Assembly (NCBI GenBank): GCA_016929205.1
Contig: JAFGJF010000451.1
Span: forward strand, 1 to 18,582
From: Anaerolineae bacterium
GTDB lineage: Bacteria > Chloroflexota > Anaerolineae > JAFGEY01
Direction: 5' to 3'
DNA length: 18,582 nt
Part shown: in pieces, positions 6,352 through 15,053 of the stretch
Numbering within the stretch: the first letter of the stretch is position 1
Layout of the letters: each line of letters starts with the position of its first letter
Notes under the pieces: generated by a model
What the model was told of the DNA's origin: nothing
Database searches by the model: none
The model's input: only the letters and a program-made list of their open reading frames with translations
Position numbers and translations under genes: made by a program

Positions 6352-9303
6352 TCATCCTCCTGAAGCATTCTTTTCAGCTAACGGTATATAAATCGAATAG
6401 GGCCAGGGACGAATCGTAAGATTGAATGCCATCGCCGGATCACCAAAAAGGTGATACGTATCTAGCAAGTCGTTATAGATTGGTGTCTGGCTGTACAAAT
6501 ACAGCTTGGCTGCCAATGCTGCAGCCCCAACTCGTGTTTCATTGTTCTCGAAAACAGCCTGATAGAATCCCCGGTGCAAATACTGATGTCCAGTGTTGAT
6601 TCCCAAACCACTAGGCGACCATGTCGCAACCGCGCCACCTCTATCAGAACGCAACAATAATTCATCCAGCGTGCCGTATTCCGGATGATGAAAAAACCCG
6701 GTAAAACAGGTCATCGAAAGCAAGACAGGCAATCGCGATCCGTTCTCAAGATCAGGTATGTCGTGAATGTCCAGCAAATTCTCGTGTGCCCACTGATGCC
6801 AAGAGCTATGCCCCACAAAGCTCACCAGCAGAGCCCCCTGGTTCCAGGTCGACAAGGTTTTCTGCCGGGCAATTTCTACGCTCAACGCATCAAGGTAAAC
6901 CTTGTCTCCAGCCCACGGATCGGTTACAAAACGATTGTACACAGCATCAGCAGCAGTGCCAAAGTTGCCCGCCGTATCTGTATTGTCGGCGACAAAAACG
7001 TGGCGAGCATTCCAATTCCCCAGCCACGGCGATTGTTCATAATCCAAGATTTTCTGCACGACGATTTTTGCCTCAGCAACCGAGTTCACAGGCAATCGTC
7101 CCAACAATACATCTGGGATCAGATCTGCTCCGCTGATGGCAGCATACCGGTTATCGGCTGCCGTTTCGCCCCACTTGGGATCGACCATTCCAAGATACGG
7201 CGGAATATAGTTGGCTGAATCATAGCCAAAATGGTTGAGAAAATCGTAATGACCATCGCCCACAAGCAGCACAAAAGTCAGAGCTGGAGGCGTCCAATGT
7301 GCGTAAACATACCTTACAAAGTCACGAATTGCGTTTGGATCGAACAAGCCGCCATTGAACTCGTCATATACGTCCTGAACGTCCACAGTCACAACACGAA
7401 GCCCTTGAGCCCGGCGATAAGCAACCAAAGGCCGTACAGCGCCAGAAAAATCGGCATGGGTGATCACTAAATAGTCTGCTCGATTGTCAACATTGTGCAG
7501 ATCGGAAGGCGTATCAGCCTCAATTGCAATTGGCTGGCGAATAAGCGAACTGCCTAGAGCAAAATAGCGCCGTGCTTCCGGCGCATTGTCACTAAACAAA
7601 AGCACGTCATCGCCACCATCATTGGCTGTATGCCCCTGAAGCAACACCGGCTGCAATGGGTTTATTACATCATATAACCAAACACTATGATTGGCAAATC
7701 CACTCAATTGGTAAAGTCGATCGCCACTCTGCCCAGAAAAAGTTGCCTCGCCATCGGTTACCGATTGAAAAGCATAATCGATCTCGACACCATCGAGCCA
7801 AGCTGCTTCACCAAATGCACCTGTATCGCCTGGCACAAAAACATCCACGGTATTGGTCCCGGCATGCAAAACGCTGCGATTCAGCGGGAGCGTCGCCGTA
7901 ACCACCTTTGTGCCATCCCATAACCATTCACCCACAGGATGTCCATTCACGCTCAAGAGCACGTGATGATCAGGCTGTACGGTGAGATCGCTGGTGTCTC
8001 CAACCAACAGAACCCGCAACGTTGACGTAGAAACGCTTGTTGCCAAAGGCATCAAGTCAAGCACTGCCGTATAACACTCTTCAGGCATCAACTTGGCAGC
8101 ATACCAATGATCGCCATCTGCTGCAGAACGATTCGAGTCGTAAAAAAGGTTCTCCTCATAGCGCGCCGTACTCCAGGCGAGACCGCCTGGCTGAACGCCA
8201 GGTGACACATCACGTGTGCCCATCCGCAGCCCCTTCGCATCGCCGTAACGGAGCCAATAGACATTGCGCTTCGTATACCGGCTGCGTGAGGCTGTCCCAT
8301 AGAAAAATAGCTTGTCGGTGGGATCAAAAACACCATCTGCCTGGCCTGTCACACGAACAGCAACTTCTTGTCCCTGATAGAATAACTGCAGTTTGCGCGG
8401 ATCAAGTGATTGTGCCGGCAAACCGGCAGACTGTAGATCGGCAAAAGTCAACTCGTAAAGGCCGTCGTCCTCTATCATAACCTTGTAACTATTTGCCAGT
8501 GTAGCTGGAGCATTCCACACCTCATTGGACAAAGGCATCAAAGAAGAGGTTTTCCACTGGCGAGCCGTCTCATAGTTCAATAACGACGATTGTAGCACAT
8601 TGTCAAAGAGCGAAGGCGTGCCTGACGCATCCATTAATACTTGATCTTGGGAATGAAACTTGACCTCTATCACAATACGCTGAATGATATCCAACTCGGC
8701 GCGAACCGGATGATACCGAACAGGCCAAAACTGTACCAGACCAATCCGATGATCCCTTAGCCAGCCATCCGCGCTGATGGCCGCAGGCATTTGGGGATAA
8801 AAGTCATCCAGTGCATAGACATCTCGATCAAATGCAAACACGTCAGAAGGTGCAGTGACTTGATCAACATCGATCAGGTCACCGCCAACCGGGATTGGCA
8901 CGGGTGCAGGGTACACAGGATGTTCCAAATGCACGGTTGAGCGTTCAATATCCAAAACATGTATGCTTGGTATACTCGTTGCAGGCAAGCCGATCCACGC
9001 ACCAGTCTGCAAGAGTTGGGGCTTTCCTGGCTCGCCGGTCCGAGCCAGACCAGGCATATTGACCTGGGTAAAAGTCTGTTCCCCAACAACTATGTTGGTC
9101 AGTGTGTGAGCGGGCGCGACAAATTCCAGCACGACGCTTTCCACAGAACTGCTGACCAGTCTGAACGCACCTGTGGTCTCGCCTACTATGGCACTGTCAA
9201 TCTCGATCGGATGAAACGAGATAAAAAGCAAACAGCTTAACAGACCTGGTAAAAGGAACCGGCCCAACCCAGACATACGCAAGTACCACCCATCTTTTGG
9301 CAT
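6352..9303 (-). CDS. secreted C25 (gingipain-type) cysteine peptidase
   Basis: A 983-residue exported protease. A hydrophobic signal segment spans about residues 12-37. Residues about 45-230 look like the gingipain-type propeptide region, followed by beta-rich segments with YKVMIEDDGLYELTFADL and FFYGTASRSRYTKRNVYWLRYG. The C25 catalytic domain begins near residue 620 (DYLVITHADFSGAVRPLVAYR) and contains FVLLVGDGHYDF. The dyad is visible as His832 in FVGHSSWHQW and Cys866 in LLSMTCFTGFF, 34 residues apart as in gingipains. The protein ends PYSIYIPLAEKNASGG, similar to the end of the neighbouring giant protein. ATG 9303 lies nine bases after the giant gene's stop; M10 is an alternative start. 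Known relatives include gingipain R and the PorU sortase of type IX secretion. Its substrate here is unknown. Confidence 0.9.
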   Translation of the reverse strand: MPKDGWYLRMSGLGRFLLPGLLSCLLFISFHPIEIDSAIVGETTGAFRLVSSSVESVVLEFVAPAHTLTNIVVGEQTFTQVNMPGLARTGEPGKPQLLQTGAWIGLPATSIPSIHVLDIERSTVHLEHPVYPAPVPIPVGGDLIDVDQVTAPSDVFAFDRDVYALDDFYPQMPAAISADGWLRDHRIGLVQFWPVRYHPVRAELDIIQRIVIEVKFHSQDQVLMDASGTPSLFDNVLQSSLLNYETARQWKTSSLMPLSNEVWNAPATLANSYKVMIEDDGLYELTFADLQSAGLPAQSLDPRKLQLFYQGQEVAVRVTGQADGVFDPTDKLFFYGTASRSRYTKRNVYWLRYGDAKGLRMGTRDVSPGVQPGGLAWSTARYEENLFYDSNRSAADGDHWYAAKLMPEECYTAVLDLMPLATSVSTSTLRVLLVGDTSDLTVQPDHHVLLSVNGHPVGEWLWDGTKVVTATLPLNRSVLHAGTNTVDVFVPGDTGAFGEAAWLDGVEIDYAFQSVTDGEATFSGQSGDRLYQLSGFANHSVWLYDVINPLQPVLLQGHTANDGGDDVLLFSDNAPEARRYFALGSSLIRQPIAIEADTPSDLHNVDNRADYLVITHADFSGAVRPLVAYRRAQGLRVVTVDVQDVYDEFNGGLFDPNAIRDFVRYVYAHWTPPALTFVLLVGDGHYDFLNHFGYDSANYIPPYLGMVDPKWGETAADNRYAAISGADLIPDVLLGRLPVNSVAEAKIVVQKILDYEQSPWLGNWNARHVFVADNTDTAGNFGTAADAVYNRFVTDPWAGDKVYLDALSVEIARQKTLSTWNQGALLVSFVGHSSWHQWAHENLLDIHDIPDLENGSRLPVLLSMTCFTGFFHHPEYGTLDELLLRSDRGGAVATWSPSGLGINTGHQYLHRGFYQAVFENNETRVGAAALAAKLYLYSQTPIYNDLLDTYHLFGDPAMAFNLTIRPWPYSIYIPLAEKNASGG

Positions 9304-9312
9304 AAAGTGCTC

Positions 9313-12300
9313 TTACCGCAACCGCGAGATGATCGGCATAAAGATGCGATAAGGCAACTCTGCCAGCGATACCGAGAGTGAACCATGCACCGTCCGCTGG
9401 CCGTTTGTGTTCACATCTACCAACCAATACGTGTACCAAACGCCAGATTGTGCACTCATATCTTTGAACCGGTAGGTTGCACCGCCACCTCGTTTGTATC
9501 CGGCGGCAGGAATAAAGGCAATCGTGACCCCGTGCGCCAGGACTTGATCGGTGCTTCGAAGCAGGTAGAAGCCATAGTTGTCCACTTCGGCGGCTGTTGC
9601 CCACTCCAATAACACGGCGTCGAACAATCGCGTCGCTTCAAAGTAAACGAGTTCGACGGACGTTCTTGCATCGACAATGACTTCATTATCCTCCGCATCA
9701 TTTGCAGGATTGCCGTACTCATCAATAACATCGCTAACAGCCGCAACGTTGGTTGTCCTGTCGATGTCGCGTATAACGGCAAAAACCGTCGTAATCGTAA
9801 ATTGTTCTCCCGGCGCCAGATTCGAATCAAAGCCGTTAACTGAGGCTGTCAAGTCATACCAATCCAGCCGGCCATCATCTGCTGGCTCATTGGGCATTGG
9901 ATCGGCACTAATAAAGCTCAAGTAGCTTTGATCATAGTCATCTGAGAGCGGCAACACGTCCAACGCACTTGGCCCGTTATTGATCACAACAATCGTAAAC
10001 GTGACAAGACCGATATTCGGATCGTACACAGACGTCGCCAGAGACTTGATGAGGTCCACGCGGGGCACAGCAACCTCAACGACAGCATCATCCGTATCGG
10101 TGACAACACCACCAGGATACTCACCCGCGCCAATGACCGTGTTGGTATACGTACCGGTGATCCCTGTTCCCACATCGACCACCACCCGAAACGTGATCGT
10201 CAAACTGGCCCTTGGGGCCAACCCCGCGCCGCCCGTAATGTCGTTCCAAACTTGCGTTTGCCCCATGATACTATCCGGCTCTGCAGGAACAGCGTGATCG
10301 TTGTACAAAAGCTCGGGTGGCAGTGTATCGGTCAATGCCACAGCGTTCAACATGATACCGCCACTGTTGCTGACAACCAACGTATAGGTCACCGTTTGAC
10401 CATGAGCAGCCCTGGCTGGGCGCACCGATTTGATGACAGTTATGCCGGGCACCGGGGGCGCGGTGGGCTCATCGTCTCGGTTGTTGTCCCGATCCGGATC
10501 TGGCGTTGTACTGGTTATGGTAACGCTGTTTGTAATTACATCGCTGACATCGATCCCGACCGTAACGGTAAAGACGAAGCGTCCCGAAGCGCCAGCCGCC
10601 AGCGTGGGTGTGTACCAGCTTAGCGTCGCCGGGGGGCCTGCATAATAGACGGGGGGATTGCTCCACCCCGGCGGCTGGCTCACGACACCGCCATAGGTCA
10701 CGCTCAGCGGCAGTGTGTCGGTAATGTATACCTCCTGCGCATCCGAAGGTCCAGCATTTGTGTAAACCAGGGTATAAAAAAGCGTTCCGCCCGCTATCGC
10801 TGGATCCGGCGAGTCGGACTTGGCAATGAGCACGTCCGCTTGCGGCGGATCAATGTCAGTAGGTTCGTCATCTTGATCCGAAACCCCGCTGTCATCGCTG
10901 ATATAAGCTGTATTCAAAATTGGCCCCACTGTCAAGCTCGGATCGACCCGTATTACCAGGGTCACGACGCCAGTTTGATACGTTATTCCACTGCCTGCAG
11001 CAAGCAACGTCCCCAAATGCCAGGTCACGATCCCTGTGCCGCCCACTGGTGGTGCATCGATCCTGAGACCACCATACGCAGCAAAAAAGGTTCCCTGGGC
11101 CTGCACCAGGTCAGTGATGATCACATTGGGAGCGGGCCCGTCGCCTTCGGCAACATAGGCCAGTGTATAGGTCAGCAAGCTGCCGGGCACCACCGGATCG
11201 GGCATATCTGTTTTGGTTATCGTTAGCACGTGGCTGCTCAAAATCTGGATAGGTGCTTCGCTACACCCAGCATCGGCATTGGTGGAAGAAAAGCAAGCCG
11301 TATTGGTCAGGATCAATCCATTGGTTAGCGGAATAGTGGCACGCGCCTGAAAAGTTACTGTGAGAACCGATCCTGGCGGCATCCGCAATCCCTGTGTGAT
11401 CACCATCAAACCGTTAACCGGGCCATAGACAGGATCGCCGCCGACAGACGTGACGTAGGTCAGAACGGTCGATTCCCAAATAAGCGTTTTGGTCACAACG
11501 CGTTCGGGACTGGACTCGTAAATCGCCATGTTATCCAATCGGTAGGATTCACCCGTGTCCAGAGCGCCAGTTACGGTAAGGACAAGTGGTGCTACCACAT
11601 AGCCTGCGGCAAGAGCAAGATCGTGCTCACGCAATGTGTACGGGCCATTGTATTCTCCACGGAATACAAAGCCTCCCGGTGCCCTCACGCTGTAAAAGTC
11701 AGTCGTGTCGCTGTCGATCGTACCGGATATATAGTAGCGCAGCGTGGGACTGATAAACTGGCCGAGATCCACCGTACGCTGCAGCCCTACATCGCCTGCT
11801 CCCCCTGGATACTGTATCAAGAGATAGGCCGGCGGGTTGATCGTGTTGGCCGGTTCTGTTTCCACCTGAACGGCACCGGTACCAGAATTGCCATCGTCCA
11901 GAATCTCGATCCAATCTGTCGACCAATCCAAAGTGCCATCGGTGCCGGTGTATCCTGTAGATTGAACTGCATCGAGATCGAAATCGTCAGCATAATATCC
12001 CTGAAAGTTGGAGGTGTGCGTGACGACGCGCGACACCACCTCGACCACAGCGACAGGCCAGGTCATATTCAGTGTGCCAGGAACGTAATCGAGACCAGAA
12101 GGAAGGACGTCGGAAAGAACGACATCCAGCGCTACGCCGCTCCCGACATTGCTCACAACAACCGTATAGGTCACCACACCATCGGGGCGAATGGTACTTG
12201 GAACAACCCGTTTTTCAATAGTCAGCAAAGGATGCCCAATATCCGTATCGGTATCGGGGTCAAACGGATCGTTTGGATCTTCGGACTGGCGAGGCGGAGT

Positions 12301-14727
12301 CTCATCCGAACTCGCAACGGCCTGGTTCGTCACTTGCGTAACTGTCACGGGAATGTCATCGTCAAGCTTGACAAGAAAAGTCATCGTTACCGTCTGCCGC
12401 GGCCCAATGGTATCCCAACCAATGCGAAAGGCGTGTGCGTCGGAAGTGGCTGTGGTGCTCCATCCGCTGCCGTCATTGTACTCGACCAGGGAAGGAGGTG
12501 TAGTGACCTGAAAACTGCCAACCACAAAACTGGTATAGGTATACGGCAGCGTGTCCGTCAGGACCATATTGTTCAAAGATCCAAGACCATTGTTATAAAG
12601 AACGAGCGTGTACGTAATTGTATCGCCTGGCGATACATTCCCCGTCAAATCCGCATCGACGGCCAACTCGCTTATCTTGGCAAGACTGGGAATGGGGCTG
12701 GGTAAAATTGTGTACCCCAGGTCGAGAAACGGTGAGAGATTATTTGCCCGGCAGGGATCCTGGCCCCAGGCGACGACGATCCTGTCGCTCATGTCGATCG
12801 TATAGATGATCGCTCCCGTCAATTCGGAATCGACAGGGTCGCCGACGCGCAATACCTGGCCGGCCAAAAGCGGCACACCCAAAGCCGAAAGCGGTTCATC
12901 CCACTCTGGCACAGCAAACACATCAACGGTCAAGATATCGCCATCGCCATCCATATCAAACGGATCGGGCAGGCCATCTTGGTTCAGATCGACATAGATG
13001 ATGGTATCGGTGACAGCCGTCACAAAAGCAATGTTTCCATTAGCCGGATTCCCCGGAACGTCATCGTTTCCCGGCGCATACCCGACGATAACCTGCGAGC
13101 TCAATCTGGATTCCGGAATCAAAGAGTAGCCCCAGTCAAAATCCTCGGAAAACGACGACTGATTCGTAGAAGAATCTATGACAACGACGCCCCAAAAGAC
13201 ATCGTCTGAAAAGAGGCTGGTGCCAAAATTGCCGCCGCCAAGATCGGCCCACCCCGTCGAGTCCAGCACGCTCGCCGTGCTCATCGGCTGAACGGTAATA
13301 CTCACGATGTTTGAGTTGCTGACGATGGTGATGCTAATTGCATAGGTGTGATGATTATGCACATAAATGTCTGTATCAGCATTGAGAGAATGCCTAGGTT
13401 GACCGCAAGTCGCTTCAAACCCAGGCACCGGCGCCCAATAGGCATCATCCCAAACATCGACCGGCTGCAACGTGTAACCATGCGCCGAAAAAACGCCACC
13501 GCAAGCACCGGTCATCATCTGCACCTGGATCGGCGCAGTAGACGTGATCACGTCGTCGCTGTTCACGCCTCCATCCATAAAATAAACGTCACCCGGTCCA
13601 AATGTGCCCGGCAACAACGATCCGTTGTAATAGATCTCTGTGCCGGGCTGCCAGGCCATCACTTCAAGCCCGGTATAATCGTGATCGTCCACCCACCCAG
13701 CGCCGTTAAAGTCAAGGTCTTGGCCGACTGTTGCGACGTACTCTGTTCCCCAATCGGCTGCTTCGGGTACTTCCCAGGCTGCCGCCAGGCGCACACCAGG
13801 CGTAGCCGGATAGGCCAACCTGACGACAGCAGCACTTTCTCCAACGAGGGTAATGCGATCCCGGCCATCATAATAGAGGGTAACCGTACTTCCCACCTGG
13901 CTGGTGAAAATATCGCTTTGAAAGATCTTGGTCACACCGGTGTCCACGATGCCCAATTCAGTCGTTGAGCCGGGGTTGAGCGGATCGGCATCGTAGCCAT
14001 CTTCCCAATGGTCATAATAATAGACCGTCCCGTCCGATCCAGACGTCAAAAAAACGTAGGAAATCAGAGGCAGTGCCGGAGTCGGATTGCCGGTATGGCA
14101 TTGGTCCTTCTCGAAAAAAAGTGTCCACAAGTCCAAATCGCTAAACGGCACAAAATACTGGTGCGACGTCGGGTCTATGACGCGAATGCCGGCAAGCCCA
14201 GCTTCGACCTCGCTTTGCTGCCCATCCCCGTCGACATCCACAAAGACGACGCCGCTGATGTCGCCGCTTTCGCTATCGTACTTGGCCGTCAAACGAACCC
14301 CCGAAACAAGCGGCTCCGAAGTCAATGTCTGTCCGGGATTGATCCATAGGACGGGAACAGTCTCTCCATCTGCCGGCTGCAGATGCAAAGGAAGCGTAGT
14401 GGGATCCAACGTTATTTTATGAGTGCCGTGGGACAGTCCGGCAAAGACATAACGACCTTCATCACTGGTGAGCGTTTCAGTGTCCGCGGTTTGTTTTGAG
14501 CTTTGCGCGGCTGGCTTGACATCAAGAGACGATATCATCTCGGACAAACCGCGATCAATCACATAGTCCGCTTCAAGGTTCGAGGAAAACCACGCGGGCA
14601 AACTAGTGGCAAGAGAGACTGCAGGCGATTCTTTGGCGCCTGCAGGTAAAATCTGCCCCAGGCTAAATGCCCAAAAAGGAAATACAAGCTGGACAACAAG
14701 AAATCGGATCAGCAAAGAGCGTACCAT
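9313..14727 (-). CDS. giant secreted DUF11-repeat surface protein
   Basis: A 1804-residue exported protein. Layout: signal peptide (residues 1-30, hydrophobic after RSLLIR); an SdrD B/CNA-B-like region (about 85-200, with GRYVFAGLSHGTHKITL and an EF-like DVDGDGQQSEVE); a long domain (about 200-690, perhaps IgGFc-binding-like, with STAPIQVQMMTG and an acidic calcium-type DLNQDGLPDPFDMDGDGD near 580); and six DUF11 repeats starting near 690, 845, 1175, 1310, 1440 and 1570. A jelly-roll-like insert (about 930-1100) separates repeats two and three. A fibronectin-III-like domain starts near 1690 (VELVYFEATRLFDAVLLEW). The tail is LPYRIFMPIISRLR. There is no LPXTG and no C-terminal membrane helix. 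ATG 14727 has GGGGG seven bases upstream; the frame runs to 14802 but lacks a ribosome site there. It is the first gene of the surface operon, likely a cell-surface or sheath component. Confidence 0.88.
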   Translation of the reverse strand: MVRSLLIRFLVVQLVFPFWAFSLGQILPAGAKESPAVSLATSLPAWFSSNLEADYVIDRGLSEMISSLDVKPAAQSSKQTADTETLTSDEGRYVFAGLSHGTHKITLDPTTLPLHLQPADGETVPVLWINPGQTLTSEPLVSGVRLTAKYDSESGDISGVVFVDVDGDGQQSEVEAGLAGIRVIDPTSHQYFVPFSDLDLWTLFFEKDQCHTGNPTPALPLISYVFLTSGSDGTVYYYDHWEDGYDADPLNPGSTTELGIVDTGVTKIFQSDIFTSQVGSTVTLYYDGRDRITLVGESAAVVRLAYPATPGVRLAAAWEVPEAADWGTEYVATVGQDLDFNGAGWVDDHDYTGLEVMAWQPGTEIYYNGSLLPGTFGPGDVYFMDGGVNSDDVITSTAPIQVQMMTGACGGVFSAHGYTLQPVDVWDDAYWAPVPGFEATCGQPRHSLNADTDIYVHNHHTYAISITIVSNSNIVSITVQPMSTASVLDSTGWADLGGGNFGTSLFSDDVFWGVVVIDSSTNQSSFSEDFDWGYSLIPESRLSSQVIVGYAPGNDDVPGNPANGNIAFVTAVTDTIIYVDLNQDGLPDPFDMDGDGDILTVDVFAVPEWDEPLSALGVPLLAGQVLRVGDPVDSELTGAIIYTIDMSDRIVVAWGQDPCRANNLSPFLDLGYTILPSPIPSLAKISELAVDADLTGNVSPGDTITYTLVLYNNGLGSLNNMVLTDTLPYTYTSFVVGSFQVTTPPSLVEYNDGSGWSTTATSDAHAFRIGWDTIGPRQTVTMTFLVKLDDDIPVTVTQVTNQAVASSDETPPRQSEDPNDPFDPDTDTDIGHPLLTIEKRVVPSTIRPDGVVTYTVVVSNVGSGVALDVVLSDVLPSGLDYVPGTLNMTWPVAVVEVVSRVVTHTSNFQGYYADDFDLDAVQSTGYTGTDGTLDWSTDWIEILDDGNSGTGAVQVETEPANTINPPAYLLIQYPGGAGDVGLQRTVDLGQFISPTLRYYISGTIDSDTTDFYSVRAPGGFVFRGEYNGPYTLREHDLALAAGYVVAPLVLTVTGALDTGESYRLDNMAIYESSPERVVTKTLIWESTVLTYVTSVGGDPVYGPVNGLMVITQGLRMPPGSVLTVTFQARATIPLTNGLILTNTACFSSTNADAGCSEAPIQILSSHVLTITKTDMPDPVVPGSLLTYTLAYVAEGDGPAPNVIITDLVQAQGTFFAAYGGLRIDAPPVGGTGIVTWHLGTLLAAGSGITYQTGVVTLVIRVDPSLTVGPILNTAYISDDSGVSDQDDEPTDIDPPQADVLIAKSDSPDPAIAGGTLFYTLVYTNAGPSDAQEVYITDTLPLSVTYGGVVSQPPGWSNPPVYYAGPPATLSWYTPTLAAGASGRFVFTVTVGIDVSDVITNSVTITSTTPDPDRDNNRDDEPTAPPVPGITVIKSVRPARAAHGQTVTYTLVVSNSGGIMLNAVALTDTLPPELLYNDHAVPAEPDSIMGQTQVWNDITGGAGLAPRASLTITFRVVVDVGTGITGTYTNTVIGAGEYPGGVVTDTDDAVVEVAVPRVDLIKSLATSVYDPNIGLVTFTIVVINNGPSALDVLPLSDDYDQSYLSFISADPMPNEPADDGRLDWYDLTASVNGFDSNLAPGEQFTITTVFAVIRDIDRTTNVAAVSDVIDEYGNPANDAEDNEVIVDARTSVELVYFEATRLFDAVLLEWATAAEVDNYGFYLLRSTDQVLAHGVTIAFIPAAGYKRGGGATYRFKDMSAQSGVWYTYWLVDVNTNGQRTVHGSLSVSLAELPYRIFMPIISRLR

Positions 14728-14747
14728 TTTATTACCCCCTTGAACGC

Positions 14748-14795
14748 GTTTGACTGTGTTTTGTCCGCCAAGAATTTGAGCAAGTGCAGTCAAAC
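14748..14795. repeat. 9-bp inverted repeat in the leader of the giant surface gene
   Basis: GTTTGACTG (14748-14756) and CAGTCAAAC (14787-14795) are perfect complements separated by 30 bases, just upstream of the giant gene's ribosome site. They could be an operator pair or form a long-loop hairpin in the 5' leader RNA. No regulator can be assigned. Confidence 0.55.
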
Positions 14796-14831
14796 ACCCC
14801 AAAATACGACTTGCGTATGAAAAACGACAGG

Positions 14832-14854
14832 AAAAAGCGGGTTGACAAACCCAC
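14832..14854 (-). terminator. short terminator-like hairpin overlapping a promoter -35 box
   Basis: On the minus strand GTGGGTT and AACCCGC pair over seven positions (one G-U) around a TGTC loop and are followed by five Ts. The stem contains the + strand TTGACA box at 14842-14847. It may weaken transcription toward the giant gene, act as a palindromic operator on the + promoter, or be chance. Confidence 0.4.
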
Positions 14855-14871
14855 CTAATATAGAGTATACT
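14842..14871 (+). promoter_or_regulatory. promoter for the leader peptide and SWIM gene
   Basis: Consensus TTGACA (14842-14847), 18-base spacer, then TATACT (14866-14871). The start would fall near 14878, giving a leader of about 175 bases before the SWIM gene. The -35 box sits inside the small palindrome GGGTT-gaca-AACCC. Confidence 0.7.
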
Positions 14872-14892
14872 AGAAACAGAGAGAAAAGTAAA
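14864..14892 (-). promoter_or_regulatory. divergent promoter candidate for the surface operon
   Basis: On the minus strand TTTACT (14887-14892), a 17-base spacer and TATACT (14864-14869). Its -10 box shares the palindrome AGTATACT (14864-14871) with the + strand promoter, so the two could not easily be occupied together. The -35 box is a weaker match (4 of 6). It is the only reasonable promoter I found upstream of the giant gene. Confidence 0.45.
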
Positions 14893-14908
14893 TTCTCCCG
14901 GAGAGAAA

Positions 14909-14947
14909 ATGGCATGCGATTTGATTCAACTCCCAATCGTTTTGTAG
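14909..14947 (+). CDS. 12-residue leader peptide before an intrinsic terminator
   Basis: A tiny reading frame encodes MACDLIQLPIVL and ends with TAG. It has GGAG five to six bases before its ATG, in a purine-rich stretch (GGAGAGAAA), which is a good ribosome site. It begins about 30 bases after the predicted transcription start. The final G of its stop codon is the first base of the terminator stem that follows, so a ribosome reaching the stop would cover the left arm of the hairpin. This is the arrangement expected for translation-controlled attenuation. There is no obvious run of one amino acid, though Leu and Ile/Val make up half of the last nine residues. Too short for family searches; translation is inferred. 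Confidence 0.5.
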   Translation: MACDLIQLPIVL

Positions 14948-14983
14948 ACACCAGACACAATTGTGTCCTGGTGTCTTTTTTTT
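14947..14983 (+). terminator. intrinsic terminator in the SWIM gene leader
   Basis: GACACCAG and CTGGTGTC form an 8-bp outer stem around a self-complementary core (ACACAA/TTGTGT), followed by eight Ts. It lies about 70 bases downstream of the predicted start and about 70 bases before the SWIM gene. Without antitermination most transcripts should end here. Confidence 0.85.
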
Positions 14984-15053
14984 GCCGCCAGTGAGTAGTA
15001 TCCGTTTTGAAACAGCCGCCGGGAAGCCGGCTCGCCTTTAAGGAGAATGTGTA

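Noticed and set aside
11623..12705. A 360-codon open frame on the + strand inside the giant DUF11 gene
   Set aside because: It mirrors the minus-strand gene, has no domain-like sequence, and lacks a ribosome site; the opposite strand has clear repeated domains.
13348..13968. A 206-codon + strand frame over the giant gene
   Set aside because: Antisense shadow rich in Arg/His/Ile with no recognisable motif; the minus strand is clearly coding.
14728..14802. Longer N-terminus for the giant DUF11 protein
   Set aside because: It would cover the inverted repeat and place 25 non-hydrophobic residues before the signal peptide; ATG 14727 has a good ribosome site.
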